In this document: piece by piece, positions 52,926 to 64,000 of the stretch
Position numbering within the stretch: the first letter of the stretch is position 1
How the letters are laid out: each line of letters starts with the position of its first letter
Origin: Bufo bufo
Lineage: Eukaryota; Chordata; Amphibia; Anura; Bufonidae
Assembly: GCF_905171765.1 (NCBI RefSeq)
Contig: NC_053392.1
Span: forward strand, 102,102,220 to 102,166,219
Length of the DNA: 64,000 bases
Direction of reading: 5' to 3'
The notes under the pieces: generated by a model
Database searches by the model: none
What the model was told of the DNA's origin: nothing
What the model saw: the letters and a program-made list of their open reading frames with translations, nothing else
Program-made: the position numbers and the translations under genes

Positions 52926-54363
52926 CTTCTAGCAGAGATTCAAAAAATCCTTACAGATTATGATATTCCTCTGATCTCATGGATTGGTAGGAAGAATGTT
53001 ATCCAAACATATGTGCTCCCAAAGGTCCTTTACAAACTGCAAATGCTGCCAATAGCCCTGCCACAAGCTTTCTTTACCAGATTGAAATCACTTTTCTCGC
53101 GGTACTTATGGAAACAAAAGCGGCCTCGTTTAGCACATGCTCTCCTCACTAGACCTGTGTGCAAAGGTGGTATAGGACTACCCGACGCGTATACATTATA
53201 TAAAGCGATTCAATTGAGGAGATGGTCCAATCTAACTGCTTTCTCCGACCCACATGGTATCTCCGAGTGGTCGAATAAGGCATACAAAGGAGACCTGCTA
53301 AGGGAGATGTGGATCCCCTCCAAAAAGCGTACTATGCATAACCCGTTGGATATCAATTTGTTTTTTTAAGGGAGCCTCACGCGTGTGGGCGCTGCTGTCG
53401 CCGGAGTTGGCACCTGGGATCTCGCCATTGATGCCCTCTAGTTTAATACCTGTGGTTACTGGGAGAGAATCAATGACCTTTAAACCTATGTGGGATCAAC
53501 TATCCCATATCTCTGTATCAGATTTGTTCCCGAGTGGAGGGGTTCCCAGCCGATCTGACCTTCAGACGCGACTCCCGAACTTTAGTCTTACGTTCTTGCA
53601 TGTTTCGCATTTTAACAGTTGCTGCACAGACTTTTTACGAGACAACTATCCCCTTAGAGAGATCACCAACTTTGAAAAAGAGCTGTCGATGCCGACCACC
53701 AGGCTTAATAAGTTGTCTAAAATGATGGCCATTGTGGGAAACGTTAGGCATTTGGGTAGTCCTGGGTATATTACATCCTGGGAAAAGGAACTGGATCTTT
53801 CCCTCACGGATCTGGAAACTAGGCAGATTCTACAGTATTCCCATGGCTACTCAAGATGTATACGTCTGCAAGAATCTCACTATAAAATACTAGCTCGGTG
53901 GTACAAGACCCCGGAGTTTCTTTACTTACATGGTCTGGCTCCCACTAACCTGTGCTGGAGATGTAATTTGCAAATAGGCACACATGCCCATATTTGGTGG
54001 GAATGTTTGGTTATCCGCCCCTTTTGGTCCGAAATAGAAAAGATAATAGAAGAAATTGTGGGGACAAAGCTTACGCTGAATCCGGCAATGGTCCTTCTGG
54101 GATGCCCATCGGCGGAAGTACGCCAATCTTCCTCATCTTTAGTTACTTACCTTCTTGCTGCAGCGAAGTCACTGATTCCCCTGAAATGGCTGAGTACGGT
54201 ACCTCCCTCTACCAAGGAATGGCTTGAAAAAATACACCAAATCTGTAGATTCGAAGAGATGTCCAGTAGATCATGTCGCGCTCACCATAAGTACCTTCAT
54301 ATTTGGAGTCCCTGGCTATCCTCATCTTATGGTAAAGACTCGCAGGCTAGTTTTTCTTCCTGA
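52926..54363 (+). pseudogene. L1 ORF2, C-terminal part of the host copy
   Basis: The outer ORF2 resumes with ILTDYDIPLISWIGRKNVIQ, runs open to 53,369, shifts frame, and continues at 53,383-54,363 to its natural end. It contains the CKGGIGLPDAYTLYKAIQLR block and the cysteine-bearing LCWRCNLQIGTHAHIWWEC. The section with motifs B and C that should lie between 50,808 and 52,926 of the host copy is absent, about 180-200 codons by family comparison. Confidence 0.85.
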
Positions 54364-54764
54364 AGAGTTGATTCGATTCAGTTGTCGCTCATGGAGACTT
54401 TCCCCTATTCTCTCTTTTCTCTTCTCTTTCTTTCCTCTTTCTTTCCTTTCTGTCCTTTTTTGTCTCTTTGCTTCACTCCTTTTATTTTAATGTTTTCCCT
54501 GATCTGTAACTCTTTTGGTATGCATCAATGTCACTAAGTTAGTAATATGCTATTGTAATTTGAGAATGTTGATGCCAAGCATCAGGAGATTGTAACCTCT
54601 AGTGTGATGTAACACTGATCTCATGCTATTTCCTGATATTTTATGTTTCATCCATTGAAGTCATGCGTCCCACTGAGGGACTTTGTTGTATTTGGACGTT
54701 GAAATAATGGATGTCAATATGTCTATATAATTCAATAAAAACAAAGTTGATAAAAAAATAAATA

Positions 54765-57096
54765 AATAAAGTGAAAAAAAAGTTGAAAAAATAAAGTTTC
54801 CCCCCCAAAAAATTGAAGTTTCAAGTAAAAATAAACAAAAACGTCATTTTCCCCAAATAAAGTTTCAAAAAAATTGGTAAAAAATAGGGAAAAAAAAAAT
54901 ATACATATTAGGTATAGCCGCGTCCGAATCGACCGGTTCTATAAAGAAATCACATGACCTAACCCCTCAGATGAACACCATAAAAAATAAAAACTGTGCT
55001 AAATAAACAATTTTTTGTCACCTTGCATCACAAAAAGTACAACAGCAAGCGATCAAAAAGGCGTTTGCCCACCAAAATAGTACCAAATATAACCGTCACC
55101 TCATCCTGCAAAAAATGAGCCCCTACCTGAGAAAATCGCCCAAAAAATAAAAAAACTATGGCTCAGAATATGGAGACACTAAAACATCTTTTTTTTTTTT
55201 TTTTAAAAGCTGTTATTGTGTAAAACTTACATAAATAAATAAAAAGTATACATATTAGGTATCGCGGTGTTCGTATCAACTGGCTCTATAAAAATATCAC
55301 ATGACCTAACCCCTCAGATGAACACCGTAAAAATAAAAAATAAAAACTGTGCTAAATAAAAAAAAAATTGTCACCTTACATCACAAAAAGTGTAATAGCA
55401 AGCTATCAAAAAGTCATATGCACCCCAAAATAGTGCCAATCAAACCGTCATCTCATCCCACAAAAAATGAGACCCTACCTAAGATAATCGCCCAAAAACA
55501 GAAAAAACAATGGCTCTCAGAATATGGAGACACTAAAACATGATTTTTTTTGTTTAAAAAAAGAAATAATTGTGTAAAATTTACATAAATAAAAAAAAGT
55601 ATACATATTAGGTATCGCCGCATCCGTTACAACCTGGTCTATAAAAATATCGCATGATCTAACCTGTCAGATGAATGTTGTAAATAACAAAAAATAAAAA
55701 CGGTGCCAAAACAGCTATTTCTTGTTACCTTGCCTCACAAAAGTGTAATATAGAGCAATCAAAAATCATATGTACCCTAAACTAGTACCAACAATACTGC
55801 CACCCTATCCCGTAGTTTCTAAAATGGGGCCACTTTTTTGGAGTTTCTACTCTAGGGGTGCATCAGGGGGGCTTCAAATGGGACATGGTGTCAAAAAAAA
55901 CAGTCCAGAAAAATCTGCCTTCCAAAAACTGTATGGCATTCCTTTCCTTCTGCGCCCTGCCGTGTGCCCGTACAGCAGTTTACGACCACATATGGGGTGT
56001 TTCTATAAACTACAGAATCAGGGCCATAAATATTGAGTTTGGTTTGGCTGTTAACCCTTGCTTTGTAAAAGTAAAACAAATATTACAATTTAAAATTTGC
56101 CAAAAAAAATACATTTTTAAATTGTATCTCTATTTTCCATTAATTCTTGTGGAACACCTAAAGGGTTAACAACGTTTGTAAAATCAGTTTTAAATACCTT
56201 GAGGGGTCTAGTTTCTTAGATGGTGGTCACTTTTATGGAGTTTCTACTCTAGGGGTGCATCAGGGGGGCTTCAAATGGGACATGGTGTAAAAAAAAACAG
56301 TCCAGCAAAACCTGCCTTCCAAAATCCATATGGCATTCCTTACCTTCTGCGCCCTGCCGTGTGCCCGTACAGCGGTTTACGACCACATATGGGGTGTTTC
56401 TATAAACTACAGAATCTGGGCCATAAATATTGAGTTTGGTTTGGCTATTAACCCTTGCTTTGTAAAAGTAAAAAAAATATTAAAATGGAAAATCTGACAA
56501 AAAAGTGAAATTTTGAAATTGTATCTCTATTTTCCATTAATACTTGTGGAACACCTAAAGGGTTACCAAAGTTTGTAAAATCAGTTTTGAATACCTTGAG
56601 GGGTGTAGTTTATAGAATGGGGTCATTTTTGGGTGGTTTCTATTATGTAAGCCGCGCAAAGTGACTTCAGACCTGAACTGGTCCCTAAAAATTGGGTTTT
56701 TGAAAATTTCTAAAAAATTTCAAGATTTGCTTATAAACTTCTAAGACTTGTAACATCCCCAAAAAATAAAATATCATTCCCAAAATGATCCAAACATGAA
56801 GTAGACATATGGGGAATGTAAAGTAATAACTATTTTTGGAGGTATTACTATGTATTATAGAAGTAGAGAAATTGAAAATTTTAGGTAAATTTGGTATTTT
56901 TTTTATAAATAAAAATACATTTTTTTGACTTCATTTTACCAGTGTCATGAAGTACAATATGTGACGAAAAAACAATCTCAGAATGGCCTGGATAAGTCAA
57001 AGCGTTTTAAAGTTATCACCACTTAAAGTGACACTGGTCAGATTTGTAAAAAATGGCCTGGTCCTTAAGGTGAAATAATGCTGTGTCCCTAAGGGG
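54765..57096. mobile_element. TTAA element B, right part
   Basis: It repeats the layout of element A: a ~350-bp array (54,900-55,760), a ~390-bp array (55,810-56,620), a unique tail near-identical to 36,640-37,060, and the terminus CCTAAGGGG followed by TTAA (57,097-57,100). The terminal repeat is slightly worn relative to element A. Confidence 0.82.
54900..56640 (+). repeat. ~350-bp and ~390-bp tandem arrays of element B
   Basis: TATTAGGTAT blocks lie near 54,907, 55,253 and 55,607. GGGGTGCATCAGGGGG blocks lie near 55,855 and 56,252. Unit order and orientation are the same as in element A. Confidence 0.85.
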
Positions 57097-57100
57097 TTAA

Positions 57101-57496
57101 GATACTATTTTTTCTTTTGTTGATCTGAGGCTCCGTTCCCAAGTTATAATATTTTTTCTTGATATGTAAATTAGGCCACCATTGTTGTTGTTGCACCCAA
57201 GTTCAACTTCTTTCTGTGGCCAGCCCCTCCCTCACTGATTTGCCACTGCCTGGCCCTGTCAATCAAAACAGCGAGGAAGGGGCTGGCCACAGAAATGAGT
57301 GGAATTCGGGTGCAACAAGAGCGATGGTGACGCCCTCATTGCACCAAAGGCCCAAGTTGCGTATTAAGAAAAAGTATCATAACTCAGGAACGGAGCCTCA
57401 GATCAACAAAAGAAAAACAGCGTTTTAATTAGATGAACCACAGCTATGTGTATGTGCAGGCAGTGGGATATGGAGGTCGCTGGGGACAGATTCCCT
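57101..57496. mobile_element. T2-like fold-back MITE
   Basis: TTTTTCTTTTGTTGATCTGA (from 57,109) and its complement (to 57,418) form the arms, with a second inverted pair around GGCCAGCCCCTCC/GAAGGGGCTGGCC inside. The right end reads GGGGACAGATTCCCT before TTAA (57,497-57,500). The left end merges with the TTAA of element B, so its outermost part may be lost. Confidence 0.7.
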
Positions 57497-57836
57497 TTAA
57501 AGCTAATTGAGAGCTTCAACATACATATAGTTTGTTAAACAGCTTCTGTGACCACTGAAGTCAGACAATGACTGCATAGACCTATACTCTGTGAATCCAT
57601 GAACAGGGTCTGTAGATGTAACCTTTTAAGCATGCATACTTCTTTCTTGACCTTGGGGTGTCATTTGGAAACAAATGCTGATCCCTGAGATTTGGTCTTA
57701 CTAAAAGAACTATTACAAACGATGGTCAGGTACAGTGCTACCTTCAGTAAGCCTTACTTGAAGACTAGTTGAATTAAATAGCTCATGATGAGAAGACAAT
57801 AAGCTATATCTAGCGTCTTTTCACACTAGGGGCCAT

Positions 57837-58520
57837 TAGTGATGAGCGGCATAGGCAATATTCGTTTTCGTGATATTTTGTGGATCTCACAAATTCTAGA
57901 ATTTGCGATAATCAGCACTAATTGATGCACTTTTTTTCCGCAATACATGCAATTTCACATTTTATCAGGTCTGAGTAGATGTTACTGATTGGTGTATTGT
58001 TGTGACATCACAGCACTATGTCTGTAGCATGTATGTATGGACAGCAGAGAAACAGTAATTCCTATCACATTACCTAACACCCTGCACTGGAACCAGCTAC
58101 ACTATATCACTATCTAACCTACACTGACTATCTCCCCCTAACTATCTGTATTATATATATGAGCTATCTAACTAATGTAATTGGATAAGGATCCAGATGA
58201 AAGCACAGAGCACAGCAATGTCACTGCTCTCTCTCAGAACTGCAAAAAAACAGCAGGAAATGGCTGCTGGGGAGTTTCTTATATCGTAAGGGGTAGGCAA
58301 CTTTCCTATTGGTTGCTAGGGATGTTGCTAAGCTCAGACAAAGACATTGCAGCCTTCTCATTGGCCCACAAGCAAGAAGGGAGGTTACTGATAAAAAAAT
58401 ATATATATAGAATATTCACGATTCTGAATATATAGCACTATATTCTACATCTTTGCGAATTCGCGAAGTGACGATATTCGCGGTAAAAAAAAATGATTAC
58501 AATATTCGCGATCAACACTA
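57837..58520. mobile_element. hAT-like MITE with perfect 8-bp target duplication
   Basis: GGGGCCAT flanks both sides (57,829-57,836 and 58,521-58,528). The ends are TAGTGATGAGCG and, at the right, CGCGATCAACACTA, short imperfect inverted repeats. Near the ends, ATATTCG-type blocks face each other. The 684-bp interior has no transposase. Confidence 0.85.
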
Positions 58521-58599
58521 GGGGCCATGCCACTTTTAAACTCAAGAATAGTGCTCCATCTAGGGATATTCTTGTAGTGAAAACGGTGTAAACCTCAAT

Positions 58600-59215
58600 G
58601 GAAACTGACTGACCCCAGTATAAGCCAATAGCTTATGTCGAGTGCCCTATGGATTCATCGTATGATGCATGAGTGTACGTGATTAGCAATAATGGATTCA
58701 TACCCATATAATTTGAGAGTGCCTTCCACATAGATAAGTGGTCCAGAGAATGCCACGAAAAACTTACCCAGACCATCACCAGCTTGTGTTCTTCCAGCAA
58801 TGGTTGCAGGGTGTTTGTTCTCTGATGTTTCTCGCCTGACACACCAACGTCTATCCTTTCGATGAAACAGAAAATGTGATTCATCAGAGAAGGCAACCCT
58901 TTGCCAATCAGCTCCAATTTGTTAATGCCTTTTTTTGTTGATATAACTTTGTTAGCAGAGGTGCAGTGACCGTCCATCTGTTTCGGAGCCCCATACGCAG
59001 TAGGGTTTGGAAGGAAGTGGTCATCATAATGTGACTCAACCATGCAATGATCTGCTAATTCTCTGTGTTGTATAAAAAGTGTTGGCTGTATGGGGTCTTT
59101 AATGAATGTCAGAAACCCATTGTGACTACAGTTTCCATCTGCCGATGAATGAACTACCACTGTACTCTTCATGGTGGACTGAGCTTTCTGTGTGAATTCA
59201 CTACTTGGCTGCAAG
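58600..59215 (-). pseudogene. Tc1 copy 7, transposase remnant (minus strand)
   Basis: On the minus strand, blocks in changing frames resemble the middle of a Tc1 transposase: FSDESHFLFH with the first catalytic aspartate, then KDRRWCVRRET and a segment around IYVEGTLK. The 193-residue frame at 59,214-58,633 is in the wrong phase for most of this and should not be taken as the protein. Terminal repeats are not visible, so the copy is a fragment. Confidence 0.6.
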
Positions 59216-59682
59216 TCAATATAAACGAATTCTCATTTTCTTGAGAGCACTAAAGTACAGTTAAATAAATAAATTCTAAAAATATTTATTTTTTCTGAAA
59301 AGCTGACATACACCCCCCAAAAATTTATTCTTAGACTTGTCAACCCTACAAGTTCAAGGGAAATATTACGAGAGCGTGTGATGTGTAGTCAGTGGGTCCT
59401 GACCTTACACATGGTAATTAATGACAGACAAGCCATTCATTAATAATCGCTGGTGAAAAAGAATAAAGTAAATTGATACTCAGTTACTGATCCCCTGATG
59501 TTCCTACCCTAAACCTTCACAGTCCCCCAATGGCTATTTCCTGCACCCTCTCGACAAGTAGGACCCAGCTGTTCTCAGTGATTGGCTGACATACATCCCT
59601 CAAAAACAGTATTCTTAAGACCCCAAAATACATTAGTGTATTGCTGCCTGAACCCTCCATGAAGTGTATGGGGATCTCATTA
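59216..59682. other. No recognisable feature
   Basis: No frame, terminal repeat or RNA gene is apparent in this stretch. Confidence 0.5.
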
Positions 59683-59706
59683 TCTATCTATCTATCTATC
59701 TATCTA
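59683..59706. repeat. (TCTA)n microsatellite
   Basis: About six uninterrupted TCTA units stand 90 bp left of an inverted repeat; a longer run of the same unit stands at its right edge. Confidence 0.95.
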
Positions 59707-59794
59707 AAAAAGAAACAACAGCAGCACTTTCATGAAAAGATGTAGGTTTTGGGGGCAATCCTTCCAAGACCGTTGGCTAATAGTTCAAAGCTTC

Positions 59795-59979
59795 AACTTG
59801 AACGATGAGGCAGCACTCCAGTGAAGGTAAAAAAATGATGTACTCGCTTTATTACCCCAAACACAACATTTCAGCTTGAGAAAAGACCCAATGACCTGAG
59901 CTGAAATGTTGTGTTTGGGGTAATAAAGTGGGTACATCACCCTTTTCCCTTCATTGGAGTGCTGCCTCATCTTTCAAGT

Positions 59980-59980
<1 letters not shown>
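59795..59980. repeat. Inverted repeat, ~82-bp arms
   Basis: The left arm (59,795-59,876) and right arm (59,899-59,980) are near-perfect complements, joined by a 22-bp spacer. AGCTGAAATGTTGTGTTTGG and GGTAATAAAG in the right arm look like PLE end sequence, so this may be a small inverted PLE-derived insertion. Confidence 0.8.

Positions 59981-60020
<40 letters not shown>
59981..60020. repeat. (TCTA)n microsatellite, longer run
   Basis: About ten TCTA units directly abut the right arm of the inverted repeat. Confidence 0.95.
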
Positions 60021-60021
<1 letters not shown>

Positions 60022-60385
60022 CATCCCTCAGTGTGTCCTGGCAGCTTAGAGGAAGCTGGAGAATCTCCTAACATACCTGCTGTAGCCTCTAACCACGCAG
60101 GTTGCCCTATAAGAGAGAGGGAGCTTAAAGGCTATGTATGTACACCTTTCTAGGCAATTTTTGTTTATGATTGCATTTTACTCATTTTTGGCTAAAAATC
60201 ATATTTTTAATTGGTGTTTATTAAAAACATTGAGCCATTCTGTCAGAAAGGGTTAACTGTTTTTCTAACTGTGTGACTGGTACTTTCACTTTGTGCTGGT
60301 CATCTAATAACCCTTATCTCTAAACTACTAAGAGGTCATAAACACTTATTTAAGCCACATTCTTATGAGTAAGATAAGAACTGAG

Positions 60386-60740
60386 GACAAAAACTCACAG
60401 AAAAAAGTGGCCTAAATGGGTGAAAATGCTCCAAACCCAGACACTGTAGCGCGTCTATAACCGGGGGAGCAATTCCTCTGCATGCGGTCCGCAGACAACG
60501 GCAATCCCCAGCAACAAATGCGTACAATGGAGGATGCCGGCACGGACCGCATGCACCACAAGGACATCTTACACAAAATGATACATTGTGCAGATGAAAA
60601 AATATACATACACAATTCACTGCAAAAAATGCACCAAAATGATATGCAACTGACAATACTGGCTAATTCCTCAGGCCGAGGAAATAGCTAGTATTGTCAG
60701 TTGCGTATCATTTTGGGTGCATTTTTTGCAGTGAATTGTG
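60386..60740. mobile_element. 355-bp insertion with 16-bp target duplication and fold-back end
   Basis: TAAGATAAGAACTGAG is repeated exactly at 60,370-60,385 and 60,741-60,756. The right 130 bp of the insert is a hairpin (arms from 60,610 and to 60,741, centre CCTCAGGCCGAGG near 60,673). A long, variable-size target duplication points to a retroelement rather than a DNA transposon. The family is not identified. Confidence 0.7.
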
Positions 60741-60984
60741 TAAGATAAGAACTGAGCTTTAATGAGTATTTATAAGTTCAGAGAGCAGAGATAAGGAGCC
60801 CGTCTGCTCCCCAGATGACGTAAAAGACACAGAAAATTCACAGGCTGCTACTACAGGATCTCAGCTCTGTACAGGAAAAAGAATTCCATATTTTTAATAA
60901 AGACCAATTGAAAAAATTATTTTTAGCTCAAAATAAGTACAATGCAATAATAATAAAAAATGCACATAAAAAGCAAAAATGCTT

Positions 60985-61414
60985 CCGTTACTGATAATAC
61001 AACCATCTGCATCCGTTATGAACGGATCAGGTTGTACTATCTTTAACATAGCCAAGACGGATCCGTCATGAACTCCATTGAAAGTCAACAGGGGACAGAT
61101 CAGTTTTTTATTGTGTCAGATTGTGTCAGAGAAAATGGATCCGTCTCTATTGACTTGCATTGTGGGTCATGATGGATCAGTCTTGGTCTGCATCCCATGA
61201 TGGAAATAAAACCGCAGCTTGCTGCGGTTTGCTATTCAGTATGGGAACGCAACCAAAAGGAACGGAATGCATTTTGGAGCATTCCGTTCTGTTCAGTTAC
61301 GTTTTGTCTCCATTGACAATGAATAGGGACAAAAAGGAAGCATTTTTTTTAGGTACTGAGACCCCATGACGGATCTCAATACCGAAAAATAGAAACGCTA
61401 GTGTGAAAGCAGCC
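60985..61414. mobile_element. Harbinger-type MITE, left end truncated
   Basis: The right end AACGCTAGTGTGAAAGCAGCC is followed by TTA (61,415-61,417) and matches the terminus of the element at 12,777. The interior has GGATCCGT-type inverted blocks and a hairpin CCGCAGC/GCTGCGG near 61,212-61,229. No left terminus is present. Confidence 0.7.
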
Positions 61415-61789
61415 TTAGTTAGATAAATTGCTTTTATTGGTAACAGTGAGGTCTTTAGCACACTGGTAAGATGTCAGTCTCTCATATAGAAGGTTACCTG
61501 GTAGTAACAATTTAAAAGTATAGACTGAATATATTTTAAATATACAGGGGTATCCCCATACACTTTCAGAATTCTAACAGCGTTTGGGGATACTCCCAGG
61601 GCTGACTCTATATATGGAAATAGCCATGTATGGAGACAGGCAGAGGACTCCTAAGCAGCACAGGGACTCCCAACATCTGCCAGGGGTGTTTAATGAGCAA
61701 TGTGGACCCACTGCATATAAAAGGCAATCAGCCCACCGGGAATTTCCCAGTGAGTCACATTGCCAGTCTGTCCATGGTCACAATTACGC

Positions 61790-62229
61790 CCTCATTTCAA
61801 TGGGACCACAAAAGGTCCGCATCCGAATGTACGTTCTGCGGCTGTTAAAAAAAGAGGGAACATGTCATATTCTTGTCTGCTTTGCGGATAAGGATGGGAA
61901 ATTTTTACAGGAGCGATTTGTGGACTGCAAAACCGGATCCGTTTTTCCGGAACACTTAATGCCGGATCCGGCACTAATAGATTTCAATGGAAATTAATTC
62001 CGGCAAGTGTTTGTGATTTTTGGCCGGAGAGAAAAATGCAGCATGCTGCGGTATTTTCTCTGGCCAAAAAACGTAAGAGGGACTGAACTGATGCATCCTG
62101 AAGCATACTGAACGGATTGCTCTCCATTCAGAATGCATTAGGATAAAACTGATCCGTTTTATTTCCGGTATTGAGCCCCGAGGACGGAACTCAATATCGG
62201 AAAAGAAAAATGCTAGTGTAAAAGTACCC
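61790..62229. mobile_element. Harbinger-type MITE fragment
   Basis: The right end ATGCTAGTGTAAAAGTACCC is followed by TAA. Inner blocks (GGATCCG, GATCCGTTTT, TTTTGGCC/GGCCAAAA around 62,018-62,070) are typical of these MITEs. The left boundary is approximate. Confidence 0.6.
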
Positions 62230-62329
62230 TAATGCAGTCGTGTGCATGATGCCTAAAAAAAATGACAGACACAACAGCACTCTCAAAGCTCTAAATGCAG
62301 GTTTTCCCTCTACTCATTAATGAAGTCTC

Positions 62330-62745
62330 TTAGTGCAAGATAATGCAAGGAGCGGCTGCTCAGCAAACTGCTCCCAGGGGCTCCTGCAGCAGGACGGGGA
62401 AACCGCTCCCCTCACTGTGCCATGTCTTGTCCCTCTGAACTGTAAACTTCATCTAACTCCTTTCTCAGCAACCTCTCCCTTGGTGGGAAGCATGATTGGC
62501 CAACTTCTGCCCCAAGGAGGGGAAAGAATGGAATGGTTAGTTCCAATCCTATCTAAAGAAATCTGCCAGATCATATGCCACCTGCTGGAAAACCAGACAC
62601 ATTACATGCCACATAACATTGTATATTAAGGCACAGTATGAGAGGACCTGGAATTAAATACAAAGATGCTGTACTTTGCTAACCATTAGAGACAGTAGCA
62701 AGGTGTACGAATGGTAGTGCCCACTCTGGGGTACTAAAACAGCTT
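62330..62745 (-). repeat. Second copy of the dispersed LTR-like repeat
   Basis: On the minus strand it matches 16,965-17,163 followed directly by 20,224-20,440, without PLE-2 between. It therefore represents the uninterrupted arrangement. Its far end near 62,330 is approximate. Confidence 0.65.
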
Positions 62746-64000
62746 GCAACAGAAAGTGAACTTTTTTTCCATTTGCAAATACTACCTGAAGTGCCCAGGG
62801 GGCGTTATAAATCTCTGCAAGTGACCCAAACCCTCTGTCCTAAGGGAGATGAGTGACATCAAAGGGAGCGGTAAAGAGTTATGAATGGTTAGGACAGAAA
62901 GAGCTTGGGCACTTGCAGTGATGGAGGACACCCTCTGGGCACTAGGGGCCTTAATTGCATATGGAATAAAGAGCATTTTCTGGTCCAAGCAAACAATACA
63001 AAAGCTATCAGATGTACATGTTTCATGACTCAGGGATTGACCATATCCTTCTAGGGACAAATTAGAGGAGAACTACTCAGGTCTGGCCCAATAATCTTAC
63101 TTCTCCGTGACTCGTTTACTAGGCAGCAAATTCCAGCCATCATTCTGCTGATGATTACATTACTTTGCCTTCTAAATAAAGAGGCGGATGCCAGCATTCA
63201 CTGTGAATTGTGGTCTTGCATCCTCGGTGTAGCCTTCATTATATGTAGCAGAGCTTAGTTTGTCCAGTAACTCTTGACTCATATACTTCTTCAATATGTG
63301 CAGAAGAAGAGGTGACCTGTTAGACTCAGCTCTGCTATACCCGTCTAGCCGACTCATTCACTCATTTTAGCTAGAAAGACGTTCTAATGAATTGTACAGT
63401 ATCGTCTTTTGCTAAATTCTGGACATTTCCATTTGAAAGCTGAGTGATTAAATGGCCGCTAGGAATGTCAAATTTTAATAATATTTTCCTATGCTTCTCT
63501 TGCTGGATGCAGTGGAGATTTGTACTTAATCCTTTTTTGGCCTTTATAAACAGCAGCAATAAGTAAGGAAATTATATTTCAGGTAAAGTAACGCTGACTT
63601 TTCAAACGACTCATCACAGAAGCATTAGACTATGTAGGGGATGGTCTGAGCTGCCCCCTACTGGTGGATTGCATTATTGAAAACTGCTTTTCTGCCTCCA
63701 ACTTCTCCAGAATTCCTATGACAACTCATTTTGTTGATTAAACTTCTTTCTAACTGAATCTACTTAATATTTCTACTGATTGCTAAGATGTAATGTTACG
63801 CTGTGGTGTGAAATGTCCCATAGTACCGTGATATTGTTAGATGATGAATATGGGAGGATCACAAGCTCCTTGTTTTGCTTCAAAGGGAAATGGATGTAGT
63901 GTAAGACACAAGGGAAGGGGGAATCTCTTAACTGTTTTGTGCAATTTTTCAGTTTATGTCTTTTCTCAGCACTTGCCAATTAGAAAAATTCTAAAATATG
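62746..64000. other. Probably unique DNA, no supported gene
   Basis: No repeat family is recognisable. A minus-strand frame at 63,357-63,172 (61 residues, with RSPLLLHILKKYMSQELLDK) has non-repetitive, exon-like composition, but flanking splice signals are not convincing and I do not recognise it. Other frames are short. Confidence 0.4.

Larger units (their letters stand above)
46585..54764 (+). mobile_element. L1-type LINE, nearly full length, with a nested inverted L1
   Basis: A perfect 13-bp duplication AATAAAGTGAAAA flanks it (46,572-46,584 and 54,765-54,777). It starts GGGGCGGAGCTTGACC, encodes ORF1 and ORF2, and ends after an AATAAA signal (54,733) in an (AAAT)n tail. ORF2 is interrupted at 50,809-52,920 by another L1 in the opposite direction. 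The host is TTAA element B. Confidence 0.9.

Noticed and set aside
58633..59214. 193-codon minus-strand frame as an intact protein
   Set aside because: Most of it is out of phase with the Tc1 transposase blocks that identify the region.
59865..59920. Possible hammerhead in the inverted repeat
   Set aside because: Only a weak CTTGAGA...GAAATGTTG order is seen and the stems coincide with the larger palindrome, so the evidence is not independent.
61449..61510. tRNA-like segment
   Set aside because: It has faint A-box and B-box likeness, but no acceptor stem or cloverleaf could be drawn.
1..64000. A bacterial or phage-type defence or biosynthetic gene system
   Set aside because: All substantial coding sequence belongs to eukaryotic transposable elements or one retrovirus; there are no operons or ribosome-binding sites.

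Overview
This window is repeat-dominated vertebrate DNA with the transposon profile of an anuran amphibian (a frog or toad). The evidence is many diverged Tc1 copies, TTAA-flanked T2/Kolobok-like and piggyBac-like fold-back elements, Harbinger-type MITEs with TTTCACACTAGCG-like ends, hAT elements, Penelope-like elements (PLEs), L1 and CR1-like LINEs, a tRNA-derived SINE and one endogenous retrovirus. The organism call is inference from repeat families. I found no host gene that I would defend, no rRNA, no convincing free-standing tRNA gene, no CRISPR and no bacterial-style operon.

Layout. 1-700 is a nearly perfect long palindrome flanked by TTAA. 700-7,086 holds three Tc1 copies; the second is broken by a PLE fragment, a 1.5-kb hAT element with a minisatellite, a 270-bp hAT MITE and a SINE. 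7,087-12,037 is a PLE (PLE-1) beside the 3' end of a fourth Tc1, all lying inside the third Tc1, which resumes at 12,038. 12,297-16,420 holds two more Tc1 copies and several MITEs. 16,965-22,600 is a dispersed LTR-like repeat split by PLE-2 and by a CR1-like LINE with an intact reverse transcriptase. 23,340-29,400 holds a satellite-like array and the best PLE (PLE-3), with a long reverse transcriptase/GIY-YIG reading frame; PLE-3 is inserted in an older minus-strand PLE. 29,440-45,070 is a hAT transposon remnant split by a retrovirus (30,726-40,586), itself split by a 3.6-kb TTAA element. 45,960-57,100 is a second copy of that TTAA element split by an L1, which contains a second, inverted L1. 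57,100-62,745 is a patchwork of MITEs, a seventh Tc1, fold-back insertions and a second copy of the LTR-like repeat. 62,746-64,000 looks mostly unique and holds no clear gene.

The most interesting signal is a set of hammerhead-ribozyme motifs downstream of the PLE reading frames. The best, at 28,001-28,065 (+), has the conserved core, stem II, a self-complementary ACGCGT in place of a closed stem III, a GTC cleavage triplet and a two-part stem I. Others are at 19,761-19,830 (+), 11,533-11,608 (+), 28,968-29,025 (-) and, decayed, 3,121-3,172 (-). Hammerheads in PLEs are already known as a class; this window shows several diverged PLE lineages carrying different versions side by side. Also notable are strings of consecutive hairpins and ~350/~390-bp tandem arrays carried inside TTAA elements, and a retrovirus whose LTRs differ at only about three positions although its coding region is ruined.
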